A stretch of 64,000 nt of DNA from Paenibacillus sp. HB172176. Lineage in GTDB: Bacteria; Bacillota; Bacilli; Paenibacillales; Paenibacillaceae. Where the stretch lies: positions 124,001 to 188,000 of the forward strand of contig NZ_JAATHD010000001.1 of the NCBI RefSeq assembly GCF_011947265.1. Reading direction: 5' to 3'. The notes beneath the pieces are model-generated. The model was not told the origin of the DNA, did not search any database, and was given only the letters and a program-made list of their open reading frames with translations. Positions 8,036-17,596 of the stretch are shown piece after piece. Position 1 is the first letter of the stretch. Each line of letters starts with the position of its first letter. The position numbers and the translations under genes are program-made.

Positions 8036-8761
8036 ATGTTCGATCCAATTGATAAGAAAAAGAGGATTCTTGACAGTAAGAGACCTTTCCCCGTACATAC
8101 ATTAAGAAGCATTCGCGAGAATTTGATTATTAACTGGACTTATCATTCCAATGCCATTGAAGGAAATACATTAACCTTATCTGAAACGAAAGTTGCGCTG
8201 GAAGGAATTACCGTAGGCGGAAAGACGATTGTTGAACATTTGGAAGCAATCAATCATAGAGAAGCTATTCTATATATTGAAGAAATCGTCAAGAATCAAG
8301 AACGTTTATCAGAGTGGCAAATTAAGAATATCCACCGGCTGATTCTGAAAGGCATTGCGGATGAATATGCGGGTGTTTATCGAAAAGAAAATGTGTTGAT
8401 AAGCGGAGCTGTCCATGTCCCCCCCGATGCCATGCAGGTTGAGGTTGATATGGAGAAGTTAATGGCTTGGTACGAGGAAGAAGCTGAGCAGTTGCATCCA
8501 ATTGAAAGAGCAGCTAGAGTTCATATTGAATTTGTGGGAATACATCCCTTTATTGACGGGAATGGAAGAACCTCGAGGTTATTGCTCAATTTCGAGCTTA
8601 TGAAGAGCGGCTACCCGCCTATCGTCATTCGCAAAGAGAATCGCAGCGAATATTATACCGCCCTGGATCATGCGCACACAACTGGCGATCAACACTTGTT
8701 TGTCCAATTGATTGCCGAAACGATGGAACAGACGCTTGATCACTATTTGAAGCTCATCTAA
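8036..8761 (+). CDS. Fic-domain AMP-transferase-like protein
   Basis: 241 residues. The Fic core motif HPFIDGNGRTSR (about residues 170-181) is complete. It contains the catalytic His and the phosphate-anchoring residues that transfer AMP (or another phosphate-containing moiety) to a target hydroxyl. An SNAIEGN segment near residues 38-44 matches the autoinhibitory helix [S/T]xxxE[G/N] placed N-terminally (class II Fic), so no separate antitoxin is needed. The C-terminus has no obvious winged helix. Base composition is more AT-rich than its neighbours, which is consistent with transfer. The start codon has only a weak ribosome site (GAGAGGG 15 bases upstream). Confidence 0.9.
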   Translation: MFDPIDKKKRILDSKRPFPVHTLRSIRENLIINWTYHSNAIEGNTLTLSETKVALEGITVGGKTIVEHLEAINHREAILYIEEIVKNQERLSEWQIKNIHRLILKGIADEYAGVYRKENVLISGAVHVPPDAMQVEVDMEKLMAWYEEEAEQLHPIERAARVHIEFVGIHPFIDGNGRTSRLLLNFELMKSGYPPIVIRKENRSEYYTALDHAHTTGDQHLFVQLIAETMEQTLDHYLKLI

Positions 8762-8799
8762 CATTCAGCCGCTTATTCGGAGAAATTTCACCTCATTTA

Positions 8800-8817
8800 G
8801 GGCAGAGAGATCTGCCC
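8800..8817. other. stem-loop without T-tract
   Basis: Perfect GGGCAGA / TCTGCCC stem with GAGA loop 38 bases after the fic gene. No U-run follows, so intrinsic termination is not supported. The rest of 8762-9042 shows only a TATAAT (8999-9004) placed to serve the sensor kinase gene. Confidence 0.5.
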
Positions 8818-9042
8818 CTCAATCAGGAATGAAGGCAACTCTCGTCACCTGAGCTTCGCTGTTTTCTGCCTAGACAGTTCGCCAGCAGCCACTGCGCTTT
8901 ACTTCTGTTCAGCACTTCCCCCAATAGAACAAATCTCCGCTCCCCTGTAACAAAACTACCCAATTCGAGCAAAGCCGTTTCCGCGCGAGGCGAGATGCTA
9001 TAATGGAGACATTACATCACATCACGCAGCGGAGGTCATAGC

Positions 9043-10890
9043 ATGAAGCCGATCTCGAGGAGCTTATTCCCTCAAACGCTTAGAAACCGATTATTCGCAT
9101 CCTATATTTTGCTTATTCTCCTTCCCTTTGGCATTCTCAATATCTACTTGTTCCAGAAAATCGAGGTTATTATGCAGGACAAGATTGCCGAGCGCAGTCA
9201 TGACCAGCTCGATCAAATGAATCAATCGCTGGAAGATATCATGGCGGTGGCGTTCAAGACACTGCTATGGCTGGAGCAGGATCAAGAAATTCAAACGATG
9301 CTGACACAGCCCCCGCCTCCGCAATCCTTGACCTATAAGCATCGCATGGAAGAGAAATTCCGAAGCATTACGAACAGCATGTTCATCACGGTTCCGCAGG
9401 TGTATTTCACCATGCTCGATTTTCAAGGGAATATCTATTCCTCCTTCATGCCGCGCGAGGGGCTGTCCTTCGAGAAGATAACGAGCGAGAGCTGGTACCA
9501 GGAGCTGATTCATGGCAATGTCAGCCGCAAGTGGGTTGATAATGATCCGAATTATGTGTCCCCGGATTTATCGACGAGTCCTTACTTTGTCTCGCTGTAT
9601 GCGATTCTGTCCGACAGCGCCTACAAGCCCTATGGCGTCGCCCGCATCAGTCTGGATTATTCGCAGTGGCTGACGTCCATCGTACGCAGCAATCCAGAGG
9701 AGCAGAACTATACGCTGATCTCGAAGAGGGGCGAAGTGGTAGGCGGCACGGGCGGATCCGAGCTGTCGGAGAGAATCGTGAAGCGGGTCGCCTCCGAGGA
9801 TAGCAGCGGCTTCTTCGTGGATCCGCAGAGCGAGACAATGATTAATTACAGCAAGATTGAGTCCGTCGATTGGTATATGGTGAAGCAGATTCCGCTTGAT
9901 GTGCTCTATCATGAAATTAATGACCTTAAACAGCAGTTTTTCCTGATCTTCTGCGTGCTGACAGCAGCCTTTATCATGATTACCTTCATTATCTCCAAAA
10001 ATATTACGAAGCCGCTCTCCCATCTGCAGACGAAGATGAGGGATGTAATATCGAAGAACTTCAAGGTGAAGGTTTCCGAAGGGAAGAAGCGGGGCGAGGT
10101 GCTGGAGCTGACCCGCACCTTCAATACGATGACTGATGATATGAACGATCTGCTGCAGCGGGTGAAGCAGGAGCAGCGCGAGCGTGAAGCCGTGCATGTG
10201 CAGATGCTGCTGTCGCAGCTTAATCCGCATTTTCTGTTAAACACATTAAATATTATTAAATGGCTGTCGATCCGCAAGGATGCGACGGATATCGCCGAAG
10301 TGTCGGTGGCGCTCGGCAGCTTGCTGGAAACGAGCCTGAATTCCGAGATCGATCTCATTCCGCTGCATGAGGAAATCAAGCTGATCGAGGCGTTCATGCA
10401 TATTCAGAAGTATAAGCACAAGCAGCAGATTGAAGTGAATTACGCGTATTCCGAGTCGTTGCGCTATGCGCTCGTGCCGAAGCTCAGCCTGCAGCCGCTT
10501 GTTGAGAATGCGGTGAAGCATGCTTTTGCGAGTCTGAGCCCAGGTGCTGGCGTGAGCAATAGCGCCGGTTTCGGCGCAGACGGGAAGTCCAAGGGCGAGA
10601 TTCAGATCCGAATTTCGGAAGGGAATGAACGTTTGCAGCTAATCGTCGCCGACAACGGTATGGGGATGGAGCAGTCTGCGATTCTGAAGAAGGGGAATCT
10701 GAAGCAGAAGTCGACGGGCATTGGCCTTCGCAACATTCGGGAGCGGCTGCAGCTTATTTATAAGGAGGACAGCAGCTTTGCGATTCAAAGCTCGGATAAG
10801 GGCACCCAGATCCGATTGGAAATTCCGCTGTTGATCGCAGAGCCATACGAGAAAGGGGGGACGCCTCATGTGGAAGGTGCTATTGGTTGA
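9043..10890 (+). CDS. YesM-type sensor histidine kinase
   Basis: 615 residues. A transmembrane segment near residues 15-37 and another near 297-317 enclose an extracytoplasmic Cache-like sensor domain. A HAMP region follows, then the His_kinase (LytS/YesM) phosphoacceptor motif QLNPHFLLNTLN near residue 395, and a GHKL ATPase with LVENAVKHAF and STGIGLRNIRERL. It should phosphorylate the response regulator whose start overlaps its last 23 bases. Such pairs in Paenibacillaceae sit beside and control carbohydrate ABC transporters, as here. A TATAAT at 8999-9004 is a likely -10 element. Confidence 0.93.
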   Translation: MKPISRSLFPQTLRNRLFASYILLILLPFGILNIYLFQKIEVIMQDKIAERSHDQLDQMNQSLEDIMAVAFKTLLWLEQDQEIQTMLTQPPPPQSLTYKHRMEEKFRSITNSMFITVPQVYFTMLDFQGNIYSSFMPREGLSFEKITSESWYQELIHGNVSRKWVDNDPNYVSPDLSTSPYFVSLYAILSDSAYKPYGVARISLDYSQWLTSIVRSNPEEQNYTLISKRGEVVGGTGGSELSERIVKRVASEDSSGFFVDPQSETMINYSKIESVDWYMVKQIPLDVLYHEINDLKQQFFLIFCVLTAAFIMITFIISKNITKPLSHLQTKMRDVISKNFKVKVSEGKKRGEVLELTRTFNTMTDDMNDLLQRVKQEQREREAVHVQMLLSQLNPHFLLNTLNIIKWLSIRKDATDIAEVSVALGSLLETSLNSEIDLIPLHEEIKLIEAFMHIQKYKHKQQIEVNYAYSESLRYALVPKLSLQPLVENAVKHAFASLSPGAGVSNSAGFGADGKSKGEIQIRISEGNERLQLIVADNGMGMEQSAILKKGNLKQKSTGIGLRNIRERLQLIYKEDSSFAIQSSDKGTQIRLEIPLLIAEPYEKGGTPHVEGAIG

Positions 10891-12361
10891 GGATGAGGTG
10901 TTCGTGCGAGAGTCGGTCAGGGAAACGATCAAATGGGAGGAATTCGGTTTTTCGGTTGTCGGCGAAGCGGGCGACGGAGCCGAAGCGCTGCCTCTCATGC
11001 ATGAGCTTAAGCCCGATCTGGTTCTATGCGATATTATTATGCCGCAGATGGACGGCCTGACCCTGCTGAAGAAGGCCAGAGAAGACGGGCTGGACAGTCG
11101 GTTCGTCATGCTCACCTGCACGGGAGAATTCGATTATGTCCGACAAGCGATGGAATACGGCGCTTCGAATTATATCTTAAAGCTGTCCATGAGTCTTCAG
11201 ACGTTGAAGGATACGCTGATGAAGGTCGATAAGGAGCTTCTGGAGCGCAGCGTCAAAACGATGCCGGCATTGGACGCCTACTATCAGGAGCAATGGGATC
11301 GGCTGTGGGGAGATGCTCCAGGCGTCGAAGAGCTCGCACCGCCATCTGAATATGGTCAATTGTCAGCGCGAATCACATGCTGCTTCGACAAAGAGGAGAT
11401 CGCCGCCGCGGTTTCCGAAGCGAAACCCTCGGCGAAGGCGGTACACCGATGGAGCAAGCTGGGCCATACTTCGATCTTTCATTGGAACGCTGAACCTCAT
11501 CCAGCCGAATCAGAAGCTCCTCTTTCCTTCGCGCAGAGCTGGCTAAAGGCGCTTCATGAGCTTGACTGCGAGTGGTATGAGGAGCGCTTCGAGCAAGGGG
11601 AGTATGGTCAAGCAGTAACCGAGCAAGCAGTAACCGAGCAAGCAGTGACCAAGCAAGCGGTGAGCGGTCAATCAGCGACTGAGCAAGCCATAAAGAAGCA
11701 AGCAGCGACCGAACCAGCGGGTTCCAGCCGCCGACAGGCCTCGGCCTACTGGAAGCAGGAACGCGAATGGCTGCGGCTAATCGATGCCGGCGATATGAGC
11801 CGGATCGAACGTTATGTGGACGAGACATGGGCGATGCTGGCGCGGGAGCGCGCGCCGATGCCGGTTGTCAAGCTGCTTACGGAGCGCTTCCTCCAGTTGT
11901 CGAGCACCGTGCTCGATCAGCCCTTCCCGAAAGCGTTCGTCGCCCAATCCAGGTATCACCGCGAGTTGAAGAGCCGTCTGAAGGACGCGATGCGCAAAGC
12001 GCTGAACCATTTCGAGCTGAAGGCCGTCAAGCAGACCGATCATCCCCAGGTGAACGCGATTATTACGTATCTTCACAAGCATTATCGCGAGGAAATTACG
12101 GTGAAAGCGATGGCGGATTACGTCATGATGCGAGAGAACTACGTCAGCGGCATCTTCAAGCGCAAGACGGGCGAGACCATGATTCACTATCTGCATCGCA
12201 TACGCATTCAGAAGGCGCAGGAGCTGCTGGCGGACAAGGGCTTGTCCATATCCCAGATTGTGCAGCAGGTCGGCTTTGCGAACGATAATTATTTCAACAA
12301 AATTTTCAAAAGGGTAACAAATCTCACTCCCGGCGATTACCGCCGTTCGCTGCAGAAATAG
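10868..12361 (+). CDS. YesN-type response regulator, AraC output domain
   Basis: 497 residues. The receiver domain (1-120) has the phosphoacceptor Asp in LVLCDIIMPQMDG (about residue 54) and the switch Lys in ILKLSMS. Residues about 395-495 form an AraC double helix-turn-helix (ITVKAMADYVMM and SISQIVQQVGFANDNY). The linker holds an unusual pentapeptide repeat (about 248-282). It probably activates the sugar ABC operon that follows. The start ATG has AAAGGGGGG upstream and overlaps the kinase gene. Confidence 0.93.
   Translation: MWKVLLVEDEVFVRESVRETIKWEEFGFSVVGEAGDGAEALPLMHELKPDLVLCDIIMPQMDGLTLLKKAREDGLDSRFVMLTCTGEFDYVRQAMEYGASNYILKLSMSLQTLKDTLMKVDKELLERSVKTMPALDAYYQEQWDRLWGDAPGVEELAPPSEYGQLSARITCCFDKEEIAAAVSEAKPSAKAVHRWSKLGHTSIFHWNAEPHPAESEAPLSFAQSWLKALHELDCEWYEERFEQGEYGQAVTEQAVTEQAVTKQAVSGQSATEQAIKKQAATEPAGSSRRQASAYWKQEREWLRLIDAGDMSRIERYVDETWAMLARERAPMPVVKLLTERFLQLSSTVLDQPFPKAFVAQSRYHRELKSRLKDAMRKALNHFELKAVKQTDHPQVNAIITYLHKHYREEITVKAMADYVMMRENYVSGIFKRKTGETMIHYLHRIRIQKAQELLADKGLSISQIVQQVGFANDNYFNKIFKRVTNLTPGDYRRSLQK
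11609..11713 (+). repeat. seven 15-bp in-frame tandem repeats inside the YesN-type gene
   Basis: Seven contiguous 15-base units, the first two identical, encode QAVTE, QAVTE, QAVTK, QAVSG, QSATE, QAIKK and QAATE. Divergence increases along the array. The repeat lies in the linker between receiver and AraC domains, so copy-number change would keep the frame. Confidence 0.9.
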
Positions 12362-12478
12362 AGCCGCGCAGATTTGTTCCACGAATCGGGGAGTTCTCTT
12401 CCTTATCAGAGGGAGGCTTCTTCATGTACGATGAAAGCGTCAACAAAAACAGAATTCATGAGGAGGTCGACAGATAAG

Positions 12479-13837
12479 ATGAGAAAATGGACAGCAACAG
12501 CACTTATTCTTATGCTTTGCCTGCTGCTGGCGGCGGGCTGCGCAAGCAACGGCAACAATGGCAACAATGGAAATAAAGGAAGCTCGAATGCGACGAACGC
12601 GCCGAGCGAAGGAGCGGCAACCGATAAACCGGCGGATAAGCCCAAGGATCCCGTGAAATTGACGATGTGGGGCGGCGTTCCAGCCGAATCGGGACCGCAG
12701 GCGGTCGTGGATGCCTGGAATAAGGAGCATCCCGAGATTCAGGTGGAGTATGTTCGGTATGTGAACGATGACGCCGGCAATCTGAAGCTGGATACGGCGC
12801 TTATCTCCGGACAAAGCGCGGATCTGTTCGTCAACTATACGAGCACCGCGCTGCAGAAGCGTATTGAATCCGGCGCCGCGATGGACTTAAGCGTCTTCAC
12901 CGATTACAGCATCGATGAGAAGATGGGCGCGGACGCGAAGGGTTGGCAGGTAGACGGCAAATATTACGGCGTTCCGACGACAAAGAGCGCGTTCTTCGTC
13001 GCCTTGAACAAGGAATTGCTGGATGAGGCGGGTCTTGAGATTCCGAAGTCCTGGACATGGGATGAGCTGCGCGAATATGCGAATAAGCTGAAGGGCGATG
13101 GACGTTACGGCTATGTGTCCCATATGGAACCGTTCTCCGACCCGCTCGACTCCGTGCTGGAGAAGGATGGTTACTTGAAGGCGGACGGGACATCGAATCT
13201 CGATGATCCGCTTGCCGTTGCATGGATGTCAACGATGAAAGCGATGATGGATGAGGATAAGAGCATGCCTAAGTACGGCGAGCAGCTTACCTCCAAGATG
13301 CCGGTCGACGCCGAGTTCCTGAAGGGCAACGCGGCAATCCTCAATATTGGCGCATGGCTGCTGAGAAGCTCGAACAACATGACAGACTATCCGCGCGACT
13401 TCACGATCGCATTCGCTCCGGTGCCGAGAATGACGGAGAATGAATCCGACTTTATCTCGCGCGGCGGCATTGGCGACATGATCTCGATCAATGCAAAGTC
13501 GAAGTATACGGCGGAAGCATGGGAATTCTTGAAATGGTACGCGGACGGCGGAATGGCGCCGATGGCGGCAGGCGGACGCTTGCCGGCGTCGAAGGATGCC
13601 GATGCGGATGCCGCGATGAAGGCGCTGCTGGGCGATCATGCCGATACCTATGATATTGATTCGCTTCAATACGTTCTGTTCGGCAACGACATTCCGACCT
13701 ATGTCAGAAGCTTGCCGCAGCAAGTGATGGACATCCGCAGTGAGGAATACGAGAAATTCTTCCTCGGGGCTCAGACGGCTGAGCAGACGGCAGCGAACAT
13801 GGTGAAGCGCCATAATGATTTCCTGAAGCAGAAGTAA
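12479..13837 (+). CDS. sugar ABC transporter substrate-binding lipoprotein
   Basis: 452 residues from the chosen ATG. AGGAGG lies 12 bases upstream, and an earlier in-frame TTG would add an unlikely hydrophilic leader. The signal ends in the lipobox LAAGC, so the protein is lipid-anchored at about Cys21. A flexible Asn/Gly/Lys/Pro linker follows, then a solute-binding family 1 fold (KLTMWGGVPAESGPQAV, SGQSADLFVNY, GVPTTKSAFFVALN). It captures an oligosaccharide or sugar outside the membrane for the two permeases that follow. No ATPase gene is nearby; an MsmX-like shared ATPase is probable. Confidence 0.92.
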   Translation: MRKWTATALILMLCLLLAAGCASNGNNGNNGNKGSSNATNAPSEGAATDKPADKPKDPVKLTMWGGVPAESGPQAVVDAWNKEHPEIQVEYVRYVNDDAGNLKLDTALISGQSADLFVNYTSTALQKRIESGAAMDLSVFTDYSIDEKMGADAKGWQVDGKYYGVPTTKSAFFVALNKELLDEAGLEIPKSWTWDELREYANKLKGDGRYGYVSHMEPFSDPLDSVLEKDGYLKADGTSNLDDPLAVAWMSTMKAMMDEDKSMPKYGEQLTSKMPVDAEFLKGNAAILNIGAWLLRSSNNMTDYPRDFTIAFAPVPRMTENESDFISRGGIGDMISINAKSKYTAEAWEFLKWYADGGMAPMAAGGRLPASKDADADAAMKALLGDHADTYDIDSLQYVLFGNDIPTYVRSLPQQVMDIRSEEYEKFFLGAQTAEQTAANMVKRHNDFLKQK

Positions 13838-13864
13838 TCCGGCAGCGGAAGCAATAGCAACATC

Positions 13865-13901
13865 GCGGAAGGAGAAAGAGGCTCGCTCTTTCTCCTTCCG
13901 C
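13865..13901 (+). other. intercistronic 16-bp perfect stem-loop
   Basis: A perfect 16-bp stem (arms 13865-13880 and 13886-13901) has a 5-base loop and sits between the binding-protein gene and the first permease gene. There is no T-run after it. Such hairpins typically protect the 3' end of the abundant binding-protein message and lower downstream expression; that role is inferred. Confidence 0.8.
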
Positions 13902-13922
13902 CTTCAATAAGGAGTGAGACAC

Positions 13923-14804
13923 TTGAAGAAGAGCTGGATGCAGAGACAGAGCTGGAATGGATATGTCTTTATTGCGCCGAATATGATTGGGGTACTGCTG
14001 TTTTTTATCCTGCCCGCCATTTATTCCTTCTATTTGATTTTTACGAACTATCAATTCTCGAAGCCGGATTATACCTTCGTCGGCTTGGATAATTTCACGC
14101 GGTTGTTCGACGATCCGACCTTCTACGCCTCGATCAAGAACACGCTGATCTTCCTGGCTTCCGTGCCGTTCTCCATCGGCCTTGCCTTTTTCGTGGCGGT
14201 GGCGCTGAACAAATCGGTTTATTTGAAAAGCTTGCTTCGTGCCTTCTATTTCATGCCTTACATTACAAGCGGAATCGCGATTGCGTTCGTCTGGATGCTG
14301 CTGTTTCAGCCAAGTCAAGGGCCGATCAACGGACTGCTGCGTTCTATTGGAATCGACAATCCGCCGGGCTGGCTGTCCTCGCTTGATACGTCGATGTACG
14401 CGATCGATATCATCTGGATCTGGTTCATGCTTGGCTACAATATGATTATTTACTTGGCGGCGTTGCAGGAAATCTCGCCGGAGCTTAGCGAAGCGGCGGA
14501 GATTGACGGGGCGAGAGCCTGGCATAAAATCAGACATGTCATCTGGCCGCTCGTCAGTCCGACCACCTTCCTGCTGCTCATTACAGGACTGATCATGACC
14601 ATCAAGACCTTTGGCATTATTCAAGCGATTACGCAAGGCGGACCCGGCGACAGCACGACGATCATTTCCTTGTTCGTCTACAAGACGGCCTTCCGCTATT
14701 ATGAGATGGGCTACGCTTCGGCGATTTCATGGGTATTGTTCGCGTTCGTCCTGGTCATTACGCTGCTGCAATGGTTTGGACAGAAGCGATGGGTTCATTA
14801 TTAA
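13923..14804 (+). CDS. sugar ABC transporter permease, MalF/UgpA type
   Basis: 293 residues starting at TTG, chosen because AAGGAG lies eight bases upstream, whereas an earlier GTG at 13914 overlaps that site. Six hydrophobic segments are visible. The EAA loop that contacts the ATPase is at ELSEAAEIDGARAWHKI. It forms the transmembrane channel with the next permease. Confidence 0.92.
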   Translation: MKKSWMQRQSWNGYVFIAPNMIGVLLFFILPAIYSFYLIFTNYQFSKPDYTFVGLDNFTRLFDDPTFYASIKNTLIFLASVPFSIGLAFFVAVALNKSVYLKSLLRAFYFMPYITSGIAIAFVWMLLFQPSQGPINGLLRSIGIDNPPGWLSSLDTSMYAIDIIWIWFMLGYNMIIYLAALQEISPELSEAAEIDGARAWHKIRHVIWPLVSPTTFLLLITGLIMTIKTFGIIQAITQGGPGDSTTIISLFVYKTAFRYYEMGYASAISWVLFAFVLVITLLQWFGQKRWVHY

Positions 14805-14819
14805 GAGGAGGTGTTCCAA

Positions 14820-15707
14820 TTGAACAGAACGACAACCGCACCGACACCGAAGCTTGGAGCATCCCCCAGGATCATGAAGGCGCCAATTCTCGACATTAAG
14901 AAGCTGCTGATGACGATCATGATGCTGTTCTTTGCAATCATCATGATCCTGCCGTTCCTATGGATGATCAGCACATCCTTCAAGACGCCTGCGGAGGTGT
15001 TCGTCTATCCGATCGAATGGATTCCGAAGCATTTCGTATGGGAGCATCATGTGAAGGTGTGGAGCGGCGAGAACAGCTTTGTGCATTATTACTGGAATTC
15101 GATCAAAATATCGCTAACATCCTCCATCTTCGCGACGCTGTTCGCTTCAATGGCGGGCTACGGCTTCTCCCGCATCGACTTCAAGGGGAAAAACGGATTA
15201 TTCCTGCTCTACCTGTCGATGATGATGATTCCGCCTCAGGTGTTGTTCGTGCCCAAGTTCATCATGTTCAACTGGGCGGGCATCTACAATACGCATTGGG
15301 CGCTTATCCTGCCCGGCATGTTCACCATCTTCGGAGTGTTCATGATGCGGCAATTCCTGCTGCAGGTTCCGAAGGATATTTCTGAGTCGGCGTTCATTGA
15401 CGGAGCGGGGCATTACCGCATCTTCTTCCGGTTGATGCTGCCTCTTGCCAAGCCTGCTCTTGCAACCCTGTTCATCATTGATTTCTCCTGGCATTGGAAT
15501 GATTACGAGAACGCGCTCGTCCTCCTGCTGGATGATGATCTCTACACGGTTCCGCTCGGTTTGCAAAATTTTATTCTCGAATTCAACGTGGATTACAACG
15601 GCATGATGGCAGCCGCCACAGCCGGCATTCTGCCGATGCTGCTCATCTTCATCGTCGGTCAGCGCTTCATTATCGAAGGCGTGTCGAGCGCTGCGGTGAA
15701 GGGGTAG
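14820..15707 (+). CDS. sugar ABC transporter permease, MalG/UgpE type
   Basis: 295 residues starting at TTG, with AGGAGG eight bases upstream; the alternative GTG at 14811 overlaps that site. The N-terminal 25 residues are polar. Six membrane segments follow, with the EAA loop at DISESAFIDGAGHYRIF. It is 15 bases from the previous permease and completes the YesMN-linked uptake operon. A hairpin lies 47 bases downstream. Confidence 0.92.
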   Translation: MNRTTTAPTPKLGASPRIMKAPILDIKKLLMTIMMLFFAIIMILPFLWMISTSFKTPAEVFVYPIEWIPKHFVWEHHVKVWSGENSFVHYYWNSIKISLTSSIFATLFASMAGYGFSRIDFKGKNGLFLLYLSMMMIPPQVLFVPKFIMFNWAGIYNTHWALILPGMFTIFGVFMMRQFLLQVPKDISESAFIDGAGHYRIFFRLMLPLAKPALATLFIIDFSWHWNDYENALVLLLDDDLYTVPLGLQNFILEFNVDYNGMMAAATAGILPMLLIFIVGQRFIIEGVSSAAVKG

Positions 15708-15753
15708 GACGGCGGATTAGAGGAGAAAATGTTCTTCTTTGCAGTGAATCAAA

Positions 15754-15787
15754 GGCATCTTATCTCGTATGAGATAGGATGCCTGTT
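15754..15787 (+). terminator. probable terminator
   Basis: GGCATC-T-TATCTC and GAGATA-G-GATGCC arms around GTAT are followed by a weak T-rich tail (TGTTTG). It lies after the sugar ABC operon. Confidence 0.6.
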
Positions 15788-15859
15788 TGCGCAGGCGCAT
15801 GATACAATGGAGATGAATGCCATAGGTGAACGGCGATTAGAACGGTAGGATCGGGAGGA

Positions 15860-16549
15860 ATGAACATCGAAATTCATACGGTTTGTTTGAAAGAGGGGCT
15901 GACGGAAGAGCAATTCGCGCGACTTTGCGGAAGCTTGCCGCTGGAGCGACAGCAGCGTCTGAAGAAATTCCGAAGGCGCGAGGACGCCGAGCGGACGCTG
16001 ATAGGAGATATTCTCGTCCGGTATTTGCTGAGAGACAGATACGGAATTGATATGGCAGAGGTTGATTTCGCGCGAAACAGGTATGGAAAACCGTATGTGG
16101 ACGGTCGGGAGGATGTACATTTTAACGTATCTCATTCGGGAGATTGGGTCGCTTGCGTTCTGCATAGCTCTGCTGCTGGCATTGATATTGAACAGATTAA
16201 GGCGATTAACCTTGATATTGCACAGCGTTATTTTGCCGAGGAAGAGGTTCAATTCTTATTCGGTCAGCCGGATGGGGAGCAGCTTGACTGGTTCTATCGG
16301 CTATGGACCTGCAAGGAAAGCGGCGTGAAGGAGGAAGGCATGGGCTTGTCGCGTTCGCTGCAATCATTCAGCATTGAATTTCACGGCGTTAATGAAGCTA
16401 GAGAAGCGGGGCGACGCTTCCGGTTATACCAGCCCGAAGAGGACTATGTCATGGCTGTATGCGCGAAGCAAGGCGACTTCCCGGATCGGCCGGAGCTCTG
16501 GACAGCCCAGGCGCTGGCGGAAGTCTATGCCGAATTTGCTGAAGGTTAA
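15860..16549 (+). CDS. 4'-phosphopantetheinyl transferase, Sfp type
   Basis: 229 residues, the usual Sfp length. The two Mg/CoA motifs are present: GIDIEQI near residue 112 and WTCKESGVKEEGMGL near residue 155. An RYGKPY segment with HFNVSHSGDWV near 75-98 is also typical. It transfers the phosphopantetheine arm of CoA to carrier proteins of nonribosomal peptide, polyketide or fatty acid synthases. No synthase genes are in the window, so it may serve distant clusters. GGGAGGA lies immediately before the ATG, unusually close. Confidence 0.9.
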   Translation: MNIEIHTVCLKEGLTEEQFARLCGSLPLERQQRLKKFRRREDAERTLIGDILVRYLLRDRYGIDMAEVDFARNRYGKPYVDGREDVHFNVSHSGDWVACVLHSSAAGIDIEQIKAINLDIAQRYFAEEEVQFLFGQPDGEQLDWFYRLWTCKESGVKEEGMGLSRSLQSFSIEFHGVNEAREAGRRFRLYQPEEDYVMAVCAKQGDFPDRPELWTAQALAEVYAEFAEG

Positions 16550-16757
16550 CCTGTCGGAGCCGCATTATCCGTTCTCCGCAGAGCCGGAGAAGTTGCGTTA
16601 TTATTTGAAACGCGTGAAGCCTAGAGGTATCCGGGCACAGCAAGCTCAGTCGGCGGCAGGCGAGGTCCGGAGTGGAAGCCTCCGAACGGGAAATTACGAG
16701 GGCGACCGCCGTTATTACGGAAGTGGATTTATTTTATAAAACGGGAGGGCTTAATGA

Positions 16758-17594
16758 GTGAAGACGCTTTATGTATCTGATCTGGACGGAACGCTGCTGA
16801 ACAGCTCGTTGCGGGTGAGCGATGCGTCTGTGCAAATGATTAATGTTCTAATTGGCGAAGGTCTGCCTTTCACGATTGCAACTGCAAGATCCATCGAGTC
16901 TGCACGCGAACTGCTGTCTGGCATTCATCTGTCGCTGCCAGCCGTATTTATGAATGGCGTGTTTATTACGCATCCGCAGACCGGGGAGACAGTGAGGGAG
17001 CATTTCCTGCCCTGTTCAGTAGGTGAAGCTATAGTGGATGCTTATCTTCGGGAAGGTTTGAAGCCGGTTGTGTATACGATTGACGGGGAAGATGCGTCGC
17101 GCGTTTATTATCGCGGGGTGCATAATCGGAGCGAAGAGCTGTATATCGGGGATCGGCTTCAGACACAGAGCGAGCGTTTTAGAATAACCAGTGACTTCAC
17201 AGCTTGTTTGCAAGAGAAGCTCATTACGGTGAATGCGATTGATCTGCCTGAGAAGCTGGAGCCTGTCTACAAGGCTTTCTCAGAACGAGAGGACTGCATC
17301 TGCCATTACGGTCCGGATGTGTATTGTCCAGGCTACTATTGGCTGGAGATTTCCAGCGCTCACGCAACCAAGAGCCGAGCGGTTCTGGAGGTGAAGGAGC
17401 GCTATGGCTATAATCGAGTGGTTGTATTCGGCGACAATCTCAATGATCTCTCCATGTTCGAGATTGCGGACGAGAGCTACGCGGTAGCAAATGCGCATGA
17501 GCTGGTGAAGCAGGCGGCTTCGCGGGTCATTGACAGCAACGACGATGATGGCGTTGCCAGGTTTCTCGCGGAGCGGAAGAGAAACGGAAAGTGA
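16758..17594 (+). CDS. HAD-superfamily Cof-type phosphatase
   Basis: 278 residues starting at GTG with GGGAGG upstream; the overlapping ATG is in another frame that stops early. Motif I is VSDLDGTLLN (residues 6-15), the ATARS loop follows, and motif IV is VVFGDNLNDLSMF near residue 225. The large alpha/beta cap marks the Cof/YbhA type (C2B), cytosolic Mg-dependent sugar-phosphate or flavin-phosphate phosphatases. The substrate is not predictable. Confidence 0.88.
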   Translation: MKTLYVSDLDGTLLNSSLRVSDASVQMINVLIGEGLPFTIATARSIESARELLSGIHLSLPAVFMNGVFITHPQTGETVREHFLPCSVGEAIVDAYLREGLKPVVYTIDGEDASRVYYRGVHNRSEELYIGDRLQTQSERFRITSDFTACLQEKLITVNAIDLPEKLEPVYKAFSEREDCICHYGPDVYCPGYYWLEISSAHATKSRAVLEVKERYGYNRVVVFGDNLNDLSMFEIADESYAVANAHELVKQAASRVIDSNDDDGVARFLAERKRNGK

Positions 17595-17596
17595 AG

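Noticed and set aside
8036..8761. Fic toxin of a toxin-antitoxin pair
   Set aside because: No antitoxin gene is adjacent and the inhibitory motif is within the protein itself.
8800..8817. Terminator of the fic gene
   Set aside because: Perfect hairpin but no T-run on either side.
16527..16739. 70-codon gene starting MPNLLKVNLSEP after the phosphopantetheinyl transferase
   Set aside because: It starts inside the preceding gene without a ribosome site, and its second half is Arg/Gly-rich and low-complexity; probably chance.
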